Below the pieces are notes generated by a model that made no database searches, had not been told where the DNA came from, and worked only from the letters and a program-made list of their open reading frames with translations. Source: Torymus aiolomorphi (lineage: Eukaryota; Arthropoda; Insecta; Hymenoptera; Torymidae). From it: a stretch of 64,000 bases of DNA. The position numbers were made by a program, and so were the translations under genes. The DNA lies in contig CM070873.1 of assembly GCA_036365515.1 (NCBI GenBank), forward strand, positions 190,797,104-190,861,103. Reading direction: 5' to 3'. This document shows, piece after piece, positions 10,939-21,765 of this stretch; the first letter of the stretch is position 1; every line of letters starts with the position of its first letter.

Positions 10939-11549
10939 TGTTACGTGTGAAGGGATTCTTTAGTTCTCGGCCACTCTGGCTTACACACCCGGAGAGGTTG
11001 ATTTTACGTGAAATAAGAAGTCAGGAGACAAGAAGTATAAGTAACTGGTGGTATTTATTCAATACTCAAAATGCGCAAGAGAGAGGTATCCTGACTGATT
11101 GTAAGTGTATGAGTGCGCGGCGCGGATGCGTCGTCGTGATCGTGGCTTCCTCGTGGATTGATGGCTGAAGATTCCGTTGTCGTCCTATCTCGTTCTGGAG
11201 TTGTCGTGTCGTCTATACCACTTTCATAGGTTCCCCGTGGCTTGTAGAAGTAGAGTCGAGTGAGAGCCGAGTAAAGAGCGTGGGCGCCGGATGCGCCGCT
11301 TTTTATACCCGCGATGCAGTGTCTCCCACTTTCCTGATTAATCATAGGTTGGGGTCGGCTGCACGTGGAGCTTCGTTCTTCCCCTAGTGCCGATTTCGCA
11401 GTTTCGGTCGCTTTGACCGCTTTGACCGACTCTGATTTTCTCGCGCCATACTCGCGGCGCAGTGCCGGATGTTCTCGACGCCTCGAATGCTGAATCACAG
11501 CTTTATTTGTACGACCGAACTCGCGTGTGGAATGCTTCCACACGTAACA
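10939..11549 (-). mobile_element. 611-bp LTR (minus strand), lone 5' LTR of a truncated retroelement
   Basis: The ends are TGTTACGTGTG(A/G)A and its reverse complement, giving TG...CA on both strands. A TATA-like box (GGGTATAAAAAGCGGCGC on the minus strand, near 11305) sits inside, as expected for U3. A primer-binding site follows on the minus side. No second LTR and no matching target duplication are seen, so the element is truncated. The spacing of T-run plus TGGTG resembles BEL/Pao elements, but the superfamily is not proven. Confidence 0.65.
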
Positions 11550-11574
11550 CATTATATGCAAATAATTTTTTTTA

Positions 11575-11873
11575 ATTTTAATTAAGGATACTTTCATTAG
11601 AGATTTATATACATTTTACCATGTGATCAAGCCAGTAATCACGTCTGTATACTTGTTTATAGGTATTAGAGGAGGTTCATCCGCCACAACTGTAATTTCA
11701 GTGGAAAATACCATTCAATTTTTAAATAATTCAAGGACTTGTATCTCAGAATCCTCAAAGCGTTAGGGTCTAGTATTGCACAGGCCTTCATTTTTCGGTA
11801 AAAGAAGAAAGATCTTGCGAGCTGGTGAGAATCCATAACCTGGATCTGAGATACACTTCTTGTAAATATTTGA
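11575..11873 (-). repeat. Right arm of the ~4-kb composite inverted repeat
   Basis: This is the reverse complement of 7821-8117, in the order AAGGATACTTTC, then AGCGTTAGGGTCTAGTATTG, then AAGATCTTGCGAGC and CTGAGATACAC. Confidence 0.8.
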
Positions 11874-12059
11874 AAGGTAATTATTTTTCTACACCCAGGA
11901 TTTTCTTATCAATATTCATAATTAACGGGGTGTCATACTCAATTTTTACCGACACAAAAATACTTGAAACTAAATAAATAGAATGTATTATGCAAAACCA
12001 TGACATGTTGCCCTTCCTCTTAGAACTATCTATCATTATGCCTAAAGTTCAAATGGAAA

Positions 12060-12440
12060 TTTAAGCAAAATCTAAGCTTCGTTCGAACTTTTGACAGCCA
12101 TTTGGAATTTCGAAAGTATAATAGGAAAATCTTGTTCAGCGTCCCTGAAAACCCCTGCATACAAATTTTCAGCAGAATCAAAGCTTTTTCCGAACTTTCA
12201 ATCACATTAATGAATTCGCCATTTTGAATTTTGAAAGTCCAACAGCAAAATCTTGCTCAGCGACCTCGTAAACCACTGTATACCAATTTTCAGCAATATC
12301 CATGGTTTTTTGCGAACTTTTCACCGCCACATTGCGTCCGCCATTTTGAATTTCGTAAGTGTAACAGCAAAATCTTGATCAGCTATCTCAAAAACCCTGT
12401 ATACCATTTTTCGGCAAAATCTATGATTTTCTCCGAATTT
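12060..12440 (-). repeat. Inverted-orientation copies of the ~119-bp repeat
   Basis: CCATTTTGAATTTCG-like phrases recur near 12105, 12225 and 12345, with ATACCAATTTTCAGCAA and GCTTTTTCCGAACTTT between them. This is the reverse complement of the array at 420-1130. About three and a half copies are visible. Confidence 0.75.
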
Positions 12441-12849
12441 ATAATTGAAGTTAATTTTCTGAGTTGTAAGCTTGTCTTGAGCGTTACTTCATCGAATGTT
12501 TGAATACATATAACAGATTGAGGAATCTCTATCGGGACCCGCCTTGAAGCCAAGAGGGTTAATCCTTAGTTTTTATATCAGTAAGCTTGGAATTTACCTC
12601 TCTCTCTCTCTCTCTTAGTGGATAACCGATCAAGACAGGCCACATTGGTGCAAGCGCTCTACTCGCGAATAAACGGACATCGATGATGTTCCAGAGAACA
12701 TTAGCCCAAAGCATCCACGGCAAAAGCGGAAGTTTCTGCTACAGGACTCCTTGAACCTTGAGGGAGATCTGATTGTGGGATCACGAGAGGATCGAGGGGG
12801 CGATGTGGGGGGCGAGTGAGTCTCTGCCATGCTCATAATAACGTGTAAA

Positions 12850-13075
12850 AATGCGTAAGGATAATGCGGAGGGACAATGACGAGGGACAATGCGGAGGGA
12901 CAATGCGGTGGGATGCGGAAAGACGTGGAGGGACAGAACCCTATTTGCGGAGAGACGCGGAGGGACACGGAGGGACAGGACCCTATTTGCGGAGGGAGGC
13001 GGAGGGACGCGGAGGGATGCATAGGGTCCCGGTGTGTTGCGAAGTGACGGGGGGAGGGACATGGAGGGTCGCGCA
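12850..13075 (+). repeat. Degenerate GCGGAGGGAC minisatellite
   Basis: The unit GCGGAGGGACA varies around 10-13 bp and repeats across the interval, including two copies of an ACCCTATTTGCGGAG higher-order phrase. The open frames over it on both strands are products of the repeat and not genes. Confidence 0.8.
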
Positions 13076-13079
13076 GGGC

Positions 13080-14060
13080 TAGCGTCTTAATTTGGCTTAC
13101 AACTATATATTATAGTATATATTCAAAACTTATGACTGTCAAATAATTTTTGAATAATTTTATAATTGGCATATGAATGACATAAATATATATTGTAATT
13201 TTGAGATTAACTGATCAAAAAAATTATTCTATTATCAAATCCTAATAAGAATTTTACAGCATGTGCTATGATGTTAAGCATAACTGAAGCCACCAATTAT
13301 GAGCGGGATGCTTGAAAGAATGTTATATAACAGTATATGTAATAAGCTATTAATTACTAAATATTTTTTATTCAGTTTTTAAAAGTTTTTTTATATTACA
13401 CAAATATGTAATTATATAATTTTGTATGCATGGCATATACAGAAACTGAGTAAAACAAAAACTGGAATATAGAAGTATTGTTTTTGAAATATGAATATCA
13501 GTCAACTAAAGCCGGTGATTTCGACAATTTTTCAGCTCATTTTCATGCTGTATAATCCTATATTTTTTTTATTTTAGACTCGATTATCACAATTAACAGG
13601 TATTTTTTCTTACTCCTAAAATTCTCTGCTAACAAAAATCACTTCTAATCAAGTACTTTATTACATATATATGGGACGTTTCAATACTTTTTTAAAAAAG
13701 TGTGCGCGGGTGTCTTTCGATTTTTCTGCTTTTTAAATATGTTAAACTACTCTCAAAAAAGTAAGCTCTGTAAGATTACAGTTCTCTAAATTTTCGAGAA
13801 GTCGAGTTTTGGCCATTTGAATGTTGAAAAATGGCATATTTTTAGCTATTTTTGTCAATTTTTAAAGTCGAACGGAATCTCGAGTTTTTAACATTTAAAT
13901 CCGATCAAAAAACATTTTTATTCGTCATTGAATTAGGTTTTGATTCATTGGAATGAAAAGTTAATTACGCATTTATTGAGCTGATACCTAACCTCAAACT
14001 GGAAAGCCTTTTTTTCATTTTTCCTCATTTCCAAAGCTAAGTAGCATTTTTAATTTTGAA
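13080..14060. other. AT-rich stretch without a gene
   Basis: This is AT-rich and closed in all frames. It leads into the dispersed repeat that carries the CA/CACG tract. Confidence 0.5.
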
Positions 14061-14084
14061 AAATTGAAAATGTATGTGTGCGCG

Positions 14085-14287
14085 CACATACGCATGCACG
14101 GACGGACGGACGCACGCACGGACACACGCACGCACGTACGCACATCCACACATACATCTATACAGACATTTTTCAAAGCCCATATATTTTAACTCCTAAC
14201 ACCTCGGAAAACAATTATAACATGTTTCTACAACAACTCAAAAAATTTTATCACAAAGCTTCTTCTAGGAGGAAGCAAAAAGTGTCT
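14085..14287 (+). repeat. Dispersed repeat tail, copy 1: CACG tract plus stem-loop end
   Basis: A CACG/CACA tract is followed by CATACAGACATTTTTCAAA, an AT-rich block with ACAATTATAACATGTT, and ends in the inverted repeat GCTTCTTCTAGGAGGAAGC. Copies 2 and 3 are at 14500-14735 and 33655-33871. Confidence 0.75.
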
Positions 14288-14499
14288 CGAAAAGCCAAAG
14301 AAGCTAGTCTTAAAATTTAGCACCTTGTTTACAATATTTCAAAATTTCTTTCTGAAAATCAAAGACGAAACCATGGTCTTACCCGTCATTATACCATTCT
14401 AAGAAATTCCTTTTCTCAATATAATTCATAGTATCTGGAGAATAGAATGAAAGAGGTGGCAATTCACCAATATAATTTTGATTTTCTGACGTATACACA

Positions 14500-14573
14500 C
14501 CCGCACGCGCGCACGCGCGCACACACACACACACACACGCACACACACACGCACGCACGCACACGCGCGCGCG

Positions 14574-14614
<41 letters not shown>

Positions 14615-14735
14615 CCATACAGACATTTTTCAAAAATCATGTATTTTGGTTCCTAACACCTCGAATATCAATTATAACATGTTCTTACAACTCAAAAAAT
14701 TACTATCACAAAGCTTCCTCTAGGAGGAAGCAAAA
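14500..14735 (+). repeat. Dispersed repeat tail, copy 2: CA/CACG tract plus stem-loop end
   Basis: A CACGCG/CA microsatellite (about 14500-14612) leads into the same ~120-bp tail as copy 1. It ends GCTTCCTCTAGGAGGAAGC, an almost perfect 19-nt stem-loop. Confidence 0.8.
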
Positions 14736-14739
14736 TTTT

Positions 14740-16030
14740 CTAGCTATCACGGTTCTTTTGTTATTAACAAAAACGTAAAAATTGAAAAATGAAAAAAATG
14801 GGTTTTGTATGTCCAACGATTACGGGAGTAAAATTAACTTAATCGCTTCAAAATTCTTCGTAGAGGTAGATTCTGGATAGTTCTCGGTCGAGTTCTTTGG
14901 GCAAAATGATTGGTCCATAAATTGCAGTGATATTTGAGGTTAAAATTTTTTTAATCTTATTTTCACATCGCAATTTCTTGAGAACGGTTGTATGTATCTG
15001 AATCGGATGGGTAGCATTCGAAAGATTATTAAAATACCTATATTTAAAAAAAAAATTTCTAGCTATCACGGTTCTTTTGTTATTAATAAAAACGTAAAAA
15101 TTGAAAAATGAAAAAAAATGAGTTTTGTATGTCCAGCGATTACGGGAGTTAAATTGTCTTAGTCGCTTCAAAATTCTTTGCAGAGCTAGATTATGGATAG
15201 ATCTCGACCGAGTTCTTTGGGCAAAATAATTTATCTAGAAATTTCAGAGATATTTTAGGCTAAAATTTTTTTAACCTTTTTTTCAAATCGTAATTTCTCG
15301 AGAACTGCTCCATGTATTAGCTCCAAATTTATAGACAATTATGTATGTGATATAAATAATATGTGGGTGAGTTTTCATCTAGATCGTAAGATTACTTTTT
15401 GAGATATTTGATTTTGAAAATTTTCGTATATTACGAAGTAATTTTCTTTGTCGCATGATAACTAGAGAAAACAAAAATTGGTTTAATCATGTTGAAATTT
15501 TGTGGAGATGTAGAGTTTATATATTATCGTATAAGTCCATTAGGTAAAAGAATTGTCTCATAGTTTTTAAAGATATTTAAGTTTAAAATTTTCTTACTTT
15601 TTTTTTCGTAATTTCTTAATGACAAATACATGTATCAGTTTTTAAAGATATTTAAGTTTAAAATTTTGTTACGTTTTTTTTCGTAATTTCTTAATGACAA
15701 ATACATGTTTCAGTTTGAAATCTATAGACTATTTTGTATGCTATATAGGCAATATCTATGTAAAATTTCATCCAGATTATATGGTTAGTTTTTGTGATAT
15801 ATGATATTTAAAATTATGTTATTTCTGAAAATGACTTTCTTTGTTGCACAATAACTAGAGTAAAATTGTTTTAATTTCTTTGACATTTTGTAGAGATGTA
15901 GAGTTTGTATATTATTTATTATATAAGTTTTTATGGTAATAAAATAATTAGTTTATAAATTTTAGAGGTATTTGAGGTTAAAACTGTTTTTGCCCTCTTT
16001 TCAAATCATAATTTTTCAGAAACGGTTTTA
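14740..16030. repeat. AT-rich dispersed repeat, related to 32250-33550 in inverse orientation
   Basis: TCTAGCTATCACGGTTCTTT appears at about 14749 and 15058. ATGTCCAACGATTACGGGAG, TCTCGGTCGAGTTCTTTGGG and AATTTCTTGAGAACGG recur within the block and, reverse complemented, at 32250-33400. Several diverged units of roughly 300 bp are present. No frame is conserved, so the 107-codon minus frame here is taken as repeat sequence. Confidence 0.65.
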
Positions 16031-16329
16031 TTTATATGTTACTAGAAAATGTAAATGACGCGTGATACGCGCGCGCGTCGTTTGCTTGCTTGCTTTTGTT
16101 TTTTATTGAGGTTAATTTACAGCGAGCTCTGCAGAAATATGACATTTTTCAAATACGCTGGCCAATTATCTTGAGTTTGAACTAATTTTTTGAATAATCG
16201 CGATTTAAGAAGTAAATATAGTAAGAATTGCCCTCTCTCAATTATGAGATAAAAATTTTAAATTTGAAACGTCTATGGTTCATGGGCATATAATTTTATA
16301 CACACTCATTTTTCCTTTAGAAATTTAGA

Positions 16330-16456
16330 AACACATACGCATACCTACGCTTGCACGCACATGCACACACACGCACACACCCACACCCACGCACACACAT
16401 ACCCATACGTACGTATACATCCACGCCCACACGCATACGCACACGCCCACACACAT
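16330..16456. repeat. Compound CACGCA/CACACC microsatellite
   Basis: Interrupted CA-rich tract with CACGCAC, CCCACAC and CATACG variants. The open minus frame over it is low complexity. Confidence 0.8.
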
Positions 16457-16639
16457 GTCGCACGTTTTTTCGACGTTCCTTATTCGGCGTAAACAAAACA
16501 ATAGGTTAAAGTTAACCACATGGTAAATGAGTATAAAAAGAAATAAAGCAGTTTTAATTTGCATAGCTATTTTTCGAATAAAATTGTATTATTTAAGCGT
16601 TTCTTTAATAAATAAAAATTTGGTTATTATTTATCTCAG

Positions 16640-16962
16640 TATCAACTGATGAGAATTTTTCCATCGGTCTTACAGTCTTATAAATTAAATTAAAATAATT
16701 AATATTTATGGCAGTCAAATTGCCCTTGTTTATAATCACCCCCGCAGAATCTGAAATAAAAACTTAATTAAAACCTGGGGGGGGGGGGCAGTCAGATAGT
16801 CCTCTGCAAATAAAGTTTTTTTTCCAGGTTTTAATTAAGTTTTTATTTCAGATACTGCGGGGGTGATTATAAACAAGGGCAATCTGACTGCCATAAATAT
16901 TAATTATTTTAATTTAATTTATAAGACTGTAAGACCGATGGAAAAATTCTCATCAGTTGATA
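16640..16962. mobile_element. 323-bp hairpin MITE, 139-bp arms
   Basis: 16640-16778 pairs with 16824-16962 almost without mismatch, starting TATCAACTGATGAGAATTTT. The 45-nt loop contains a run of about a dozen G. There is no coding sequence. Convincing target duplications are not visible, so the superfamily is open. Confidence 0.8.
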
Positions 16963-17640
16963 GTAAGTTGCAGTCGACATAAGTAATATTTTTAATATTT
17001 AACTCAGTATATGAAAATAAATAATAATTTAATTATTTAATACATGAATTTTTATTGAACTATATTATTCAATCTATTAAAATGAAATTTAGTACGTGAA
17101 AATCAACTAGAAAGAACTGAGCACTTAGACAGACCGTCGAAATAATAGACCGATAAAAAGTTTTCAACGAAAATCAGCGGGCGTTGTAAAAAACATAGAA
17201 GAAAACTACTAGAGGATGGGAAAGCACTATAAAAATATTATACTACTGGTGTGAAAGACCAAAAATTATTCAATTAATAAAATTCGGATAATTAAATAGG
17301 TAATAGAAATGAGATACTCGTATAGGAGAGAATCTCCGAGTAATGACTTTAGTTGTTTAATAGAAAACACTAAATATAACTCAAAAGAAGATAGGAAAGT
17401 AAATAATTTAAAACCGATTGCTTAAATAAGTAATCAACTTGAAACGGTGATTCATGCGTAAGGATTGCTCTCTTTGAGAATAGCTAAGCGGACAGGATTC
17501 GAAAGGGAGAGCAATTGAAATAAATCAACAAAGCCAAATAATTTAAGTATAAAAGAAAAGTAACAAATTTATTATAGCTTAAATCTAATTCACAATCGGT
17601 TCGGTTTTGGCGTAGATCTGAAACAAACAATGATAATACA
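16963..17640. other. AT-rich spacer, no gene
   Basis: I see no conserved frame. A TTTATT at about 17566 could be a minus-strand polyadenylation signal of the LTR-like island that follows. Confidence 0.4.
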
Positions 17641-18225
17641 CGAGCATTAATCCTGTTACTAGAGTACGCGAGTTTGGGGACGCGTGATCACGGTTCTTCA
17701 CAAGTAGGCGAGTGCGCTCCCACTACTTGTGAACAACACCCGGGTAACGAGTGCGCTCATATACCCGGGGAATCATCTCAGCGCTACTTCTGGTGCAGAG
17801 TAACGAGTGCGCTCATATACTCCGCTCCGTCGGCAGGGCTCCAGGCTTTAGCGATTACGGCACTGGGCTGAGAGACCCTTTTCCACGGCGCACGAGGCGG
17901 TATTTATACCCGCTTCGCCGTGTGCTGTAGAAGCAGCGCGGTGGGGCGCGTTATAGCTTGCGCGTCGTATGCGGCGCGTGGTCGCGGCGCTCGGTGGAGA
18001 GGGAAGCCGACTACTCAGTCGCCTGCTCTCTCTCCTCGCTGTACGAGCTCCGGTACTTGTATACATGCGTGTGTACATGTATGTACACATTCGTACGCTC
18101 GCTCTCCCATGCCGTTGACAGGTTCGGCTGCTTTCTCTTTCTAGCGCACGCATGCTAGGAGAGAGAAAGCTTCTTATGATCGCGATTTCGTATCGATGCG
18201 TCTATTGATCAGGTGCATCGTTACA
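17641..18225 (-). mobile_element. GC-rich LTR-like island (minus strand)
   Basis: A sharp GC-rich block in AT-rich surroundings carries a minus-strand TATAAATA box at 17901-17908 and ends CGTTACA at 18225. Read on the minus strand it begins TGTAACGATGCACC, like the TGTAACG LTR starts elsewhere in this window. An internal phrase TAACGAGTGCGCTCATATAC is repeated at about 17743 and 17800. The other LTR edge and any primer-binding site were not found, so the call is tentative. A CpG-rich host promoter is the alternative. Confidence 0.35.
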
Positions 18226-18394
18226 AACTTATATGTGCAATTTTCTTTGATTCTTTCCTAAGCTATAATGTACGCCATTTATTACAAATCCATTCCTAAC
18301 ATACCTTCTACTAGGAACATGAGTCGCCCAGGTGTTAAGGTTTGAGATTATTTTATTATGAAGTCGCTGTCTTTCATACGCTTGCGCGTCAACG

Positions 18395-18937
18395 CCTTCT
18401 AACGTGGAACTTGCGTCCCCGGGTAAAAATTTATAGCCATGTACCCGGGGGTCGCGAGTTTTCTGTAGAAGAGGTATTTTGGTGAGCGCAAGTGAGAAAG
18501 CGACATAATAATGAAAATTCTGAACGCCAAATACCTGGGGGATGCAAGTTCTCAGTAGAAGAGGTAGATGCGCGTCCAGATGCGGTAGATGAATTCTTTG
18601 ACAAATAAATATTCTCGTAAAATCACCCCGGAGAATGCAAGTTTACTGAAGAAGAGCTGATCGTGCTGGCGTACCCTCGTATCTGACTTGCCATTAAAAT
18701 AAAATCTTAAACCAAAGTATCCGGGGGACGCAAGTTTCCCGTAGTAGAGGTAAACGGGCTCGAAAGACAGAAAGTGGCTTAATAATAAAAAAATCTAAAA
18801 CACATATACCCGGGAGACGCAACTTTCCAGTAGAAGGAGTAAACGCGCGCGTAAGACGATAACCACTTGATGAGCCATTTTCTGTCTTATGCGCGCAAAT
18901 ATACCTCTTCTAAGGGAAGCTCGGGTCCCCCGGTAAA
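18395..18937. repeat. ~110-130-bp tandem repeat with CCGGGGGACGCAAGTTT core
   Basis: The core ACCCGGGGGACGCAAGTTT plus GTAGAAGAGGTA recurs near 18450, 18535, 18630, 18720 and 18808. Each copy is followed by a variable segment with AAGACAGAAAGTGGC-like text. Reverse-oriented cores occur at both edges (about 18400 and 18905). Copia is inserted at the right edge. Confidence 0.7.
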
Positions 18938-18941
18938 TAAG
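18937..18941. repeat. Left target duplication of Copia (ATAAG)
   Basis: ATAAG here compares with ATAAT at 25867-25871, a four-of-five match. It is the expected length for Copia and is consistent with an old insertion. Confidence 0.5.
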
Positions 18942-19166
18942 TGAATGTTAGACGGAGTTAATTAATAAAGAAGTGTAATCAAGTCTAAGTTGGATACATG
19001 TGCTATACGTCTGTACTACATGATGGTCGTCAAGCGAGAGAGAAAAGTGCGCACGGCGCTCGCTCGCCTCGCACGCCCCGAGTAGGCCGCGCCTCCAAAG
19101 TACGAATAGGTGGTGCCACTAGTATCATACATTAGATCTAGATATAATATTTACCATAATTCAACA
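18942..19166 (-). mobile_element. Copia 3' LTR (225 bp)
   Basis: On the plus strand it runs from TGAATGTTAGACGG to AATTCAACA, so on the minus strand it is TG...CA. It is the same length as the LTR at 25642-25866. The polypurine tract is directly inside it (minus strand AAGGAGGCG). Confidence 0.9.
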
Positions 19167-19167
19167 C

Positions 19168-19574
19168 GCCTCCTTAAATTTATACTCTAGACCTTTACAA
19201 AATTTTCTTGTCATAATTACATTTTCTTTGTTCAACTTTTGTTTACAATTTAAAATCAATTTTAACGCTGTTCTATTTTTCACAAATTTTTTCTTGTCTA
19301 AACTCTTAGTTAACATATGAGCTATATTACAGAGTGAATCAATTTTAACGATATCTACAATTCCATTTTCGTAATTTTCGTTAATGTAATGATATTGCAC
19401 TTCAATGTGTTTCGAATTTTTGGTAAAGTTTCCGAACTTTGCTATTGCTAATGCACCCGAGTTGTCTTCGTATATTTTTATGGCATTTTCAAATTTTATC
19501 TCAAATGATTCACTCAACAAGTTTCTTATAAATAATACTTCTGTCACTGCTTCCGACATAGCTATGTATTCCAC
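19168..19574 (-). pseudogene. Copia RNase H domain remnant
   Basis: The minus frame reads MEYIAMSEAVTEVLFIRNLL, then IYEDNSGALAIAKF, then SKHIEVQYHYINENYENG and AHMLTKSLDKKKF. This is the RNase H end of a Ty1/copia polyprotein, which degrades the RNA strand during reverse transcription. The E-x-N-S-GA and HI-x-V-x-YH motifs are intact. About 135 residues are open, but the frame is cut off from the RT by stops around 19575-20090. Translation ends just inside the 3' LTR edge, as expected for this family. Confidence 0.85.
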
Positions 19575-20090
19575 AAAAGTCGAACATTTTGTAACTGTAT
19601 TCTGTTTATGAGTTTTCCAAAAACTAAATTTCCAAATAATCTTATTATAAAACCTGTTGTTGATTTTCTACATTGTCGCGCGCATAGTCAGAGTCTACCA
19701 TACAGTCTAATATTTCGCTACTTTCATGGTTACAATTATACGTTAATTTTAGATCTTTTGTTTTAACTATATATTTCAGAATTCAGAAGAAGTGTGTATC
19801 ATCGTAACAGCTTTGGTAGCGACTCAAATAATTTACGCTGTATGCTATATCTGGCCTAGTGCCTGTATTTATATATATATATATAACAATTCTCCTATCA
19901 AATTTCTATACTTTATAGTTTCATCGCTTTCGCTAGTTTGATCTAACTTAAGATTAGTTTCCATTGGAGTATCATACAATTTTGCATTCTCCAGATTGTA
20001 TTTTTTGGCCAAAGATTCAATATATTTAGTTTAACTTAAAGTCATCTTACTTCTACATTCACTATAATCTATGTCTATTCTTATATATTG

Positions 20091-20381
20091 TCAAATTTTT
20101 CCAAGATTTTTCATTGAAAATTTTTGCATTAAACTGTCTTTTATTTCATTTATTTTAATTTTGTCTCTACAACTAATTAACAAATCATCTACAAAGACTA
20201 GTATACTATATATTGGATCTTTGCCTGTATTGTTCACATACAAACAGTAATCATACTTACTTCTCTCAAAATTTAACCTTTTTACATTTTCGTTAAAACA
20301 TTTATACCATGCTCGAGGGCTTTCCCTGAGTCCATAACAATGCTTTTCATAGTTTACAAACTTTGTTGTTTTCAACTTCAT
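20091..20381 (-). pseudogene. Copia reverse transcriptase remnant
   Basis: The minus frame contains YGLRESPRAWYKCFN, then YDYCLYVNN and LVFVDDLLISC. These are the core RT blocks of Copia elements, and the FVDD box corresponds to the usual Y(V/A)DD. The frame begins shortly after the Gly/Arg-rich gag tail, without integrase or RT fingers, so an internal deletion joined gag to mid-RT. Downstream the frame is closed until the RNase H piece. Confidence 0.85.
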
Positions 20382-20575
20382 AGCCTTTTGGTCTGCTTCT
20401 GTAGTTGTTGCTGAGCGTTGTTCACCAGATGCTTCGCCTCTCTGTTGATCTGAATGTCTGCCTGCGCCTCGCCCTCTGCCAGGTTGAGCGACTCTGGCTC
20501 GGCTGTTGCCTCTGTGTCCGTAGCTTGGACGACCTTGTTGGGCACCTCTGCCTCTGTTGCTCTGTTGACCCTTTT

Positions 20576-21253
20576 AACTTCAACAGTCCTTTTGTCGGTG
20601 GCCAGTTTTTCCACAGGAAAAGCATTTCTCTTCGAACTTAGCTGTAAAAGTACTGATTACCTTTTTTATTAAATTCATTTTTTGACACGTTCTTTCCTTT
20701 AATTTTAGATTTGAAATAGTCTACTGTCCTTTGTTGCTCCGGTGTGATGTCTATGAAATCTCCAATATAGCTGTAGCTTGGTGGTAATGCTCGAATTCAT
20801 TAATTAATTAATCTCATCTTTTCGGCTTCTTCTATATTTCCACCAGCTGCCTTGAACTCGTTCACTGCCTTTTCAAATTCCACAAAAAATTCATCTACTC
20901 GATCATAATTCTTGAGTTTGATTTCTTCCAGCTTTCCTCTACATATTATTTGTAATGACGTGGATTGCGTCAAATATATCTTGTCGAACTGAGTTATCAT
21001 CTCACGAGCAGTGGTGTAGTCTTTTACGTATTCTAACTGCTCGTCTGTTATTGTATTCACTAAAATCGTTCTGGCTTTTAAGTCCTTTTTCTTCCATTGT
21101 GCTTCGTTTTCGACGTTGTTTCTTAATCTGTCTGCAGAATCTTTACACTCTTTGTACTCCAGCAGTATCATCAATCTAATTTTCCAACTAGAGTAATTTT
21201 TTCCGTCAAAAAATTGGTATAACGATATCTTCAAATTTAGCTTGTCTCGCCAT
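20576..21253 (-). pseudogene. Copia gag remnant with CCHC zinc knuckle
   Basis: Gag starts at an ATG at 21253 (MARQAKFEDI). It runs through a frameshift near 21210 into FDGKNYSSWKIRLMILLEYK, the N-terminal signature of Copia gag, and on through LEYVKDYTTAREM. A second shift near 20795 leads to LPPSYSYIGDFIDITPEQQR. The zinc knuckle CFSCGKTGHRQKDC is complete at 20583-20624 but is followed by a stop. An RG-rich tail continues to about 20400. Gag packages element RNA in virus-like particles. At least three lesions make this copy non-functional. Confidence 0.88.
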
Positions 21254-21328
21254 TTCTATCTCTCTTGATTTCCAACTTATTTCAATAATTTTATTTAGCC
21301 GCACGACTTGTTTAATTCTTAGTGCAAA

Positions 21329-21336
21329 ACATTTTC
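21329..21336. repeat. 8-bp target duplication of hAT, left (ACATTTTC)
   Basis: ACATTTTC directly precedes CAGGGGCGG and is repeated exactly at 25248-25255. Eight base pairs is the hAT superfamily length. Confidence 0.95.
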
Positions 21337-21350
21337 CAGGGGCGGATCCA
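21337..21350 (+). repeat. hAT left terminal inverted repeat
   Basis: CAGGGGCGGATCCA is identical to the reverse complement of 25234-25247. A G-run followed by a C-run (21351-21386) comes next and could form a hairpin. Confidence 0.93.
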
Positions 21351-21509
21351 AGGGGGGGCGACAGAAGCGATCGCCCCCCCCCCCCTCTCAGTTCAAATTT
21401 TAATTTTTGAAAAATTCTTCTTATGAAGCTTTTGCACACTCGAAGCGGCGAGAGAGTATATCGAAATATCGGAGCACAACAGAATACCTCGGCGGGGAAG
21501 AGAGCCTTC

Positions 21510-21765
21510 CTGCACTCTGATTGGCCGCCGTAAAAAACAGCAGAAAATCGGCAGGTTTTAGGCTCCTTTCTCCCCTCCCGAGTCCGCGGAGGTGCGGCCC
21601 GCCGCCAGCTCGTGACGTCGAGTTTCCGCGAAGCTCGCCGGGCGCGCCGAGACTCAACTTCTCGAGAAAAAGTCGAGCGTCGAAATTCTCGGTTTTAATA
21701 TATCTTTTTTCGCTCATGGATATGCTAGGTGAGTATAAAATGAGCCGCCGTCATCGCCGCCGTCG
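21510..21765 (+). promoter_or_regulatory. Predicted hAT promoter
   Basis: TGATTGGCCG near 21518 is an inverted-CCAAT-like box in a GC-rich stretch. A TATAAAA box at about 21734-21740 follows, which would place transcription start near 21765. That leaves a 5' UTR of about 330 bases before the ATG at 22094. This is a motif reading only. Confidence 0.5.

Noticed and set aside
11055..11597. 180-codon minus-strand frame
   Set aside because: It lies inside the LTR and spans its U3/R region including a TATA-like box. No homology is recognised.
17674..18158. Short frames in the GC-rich island as a host gene
   Set aside because: No frame is conserved or recognisable. The TATA box, CGTTACA end and composition fit an LTR better, though this is not certain.
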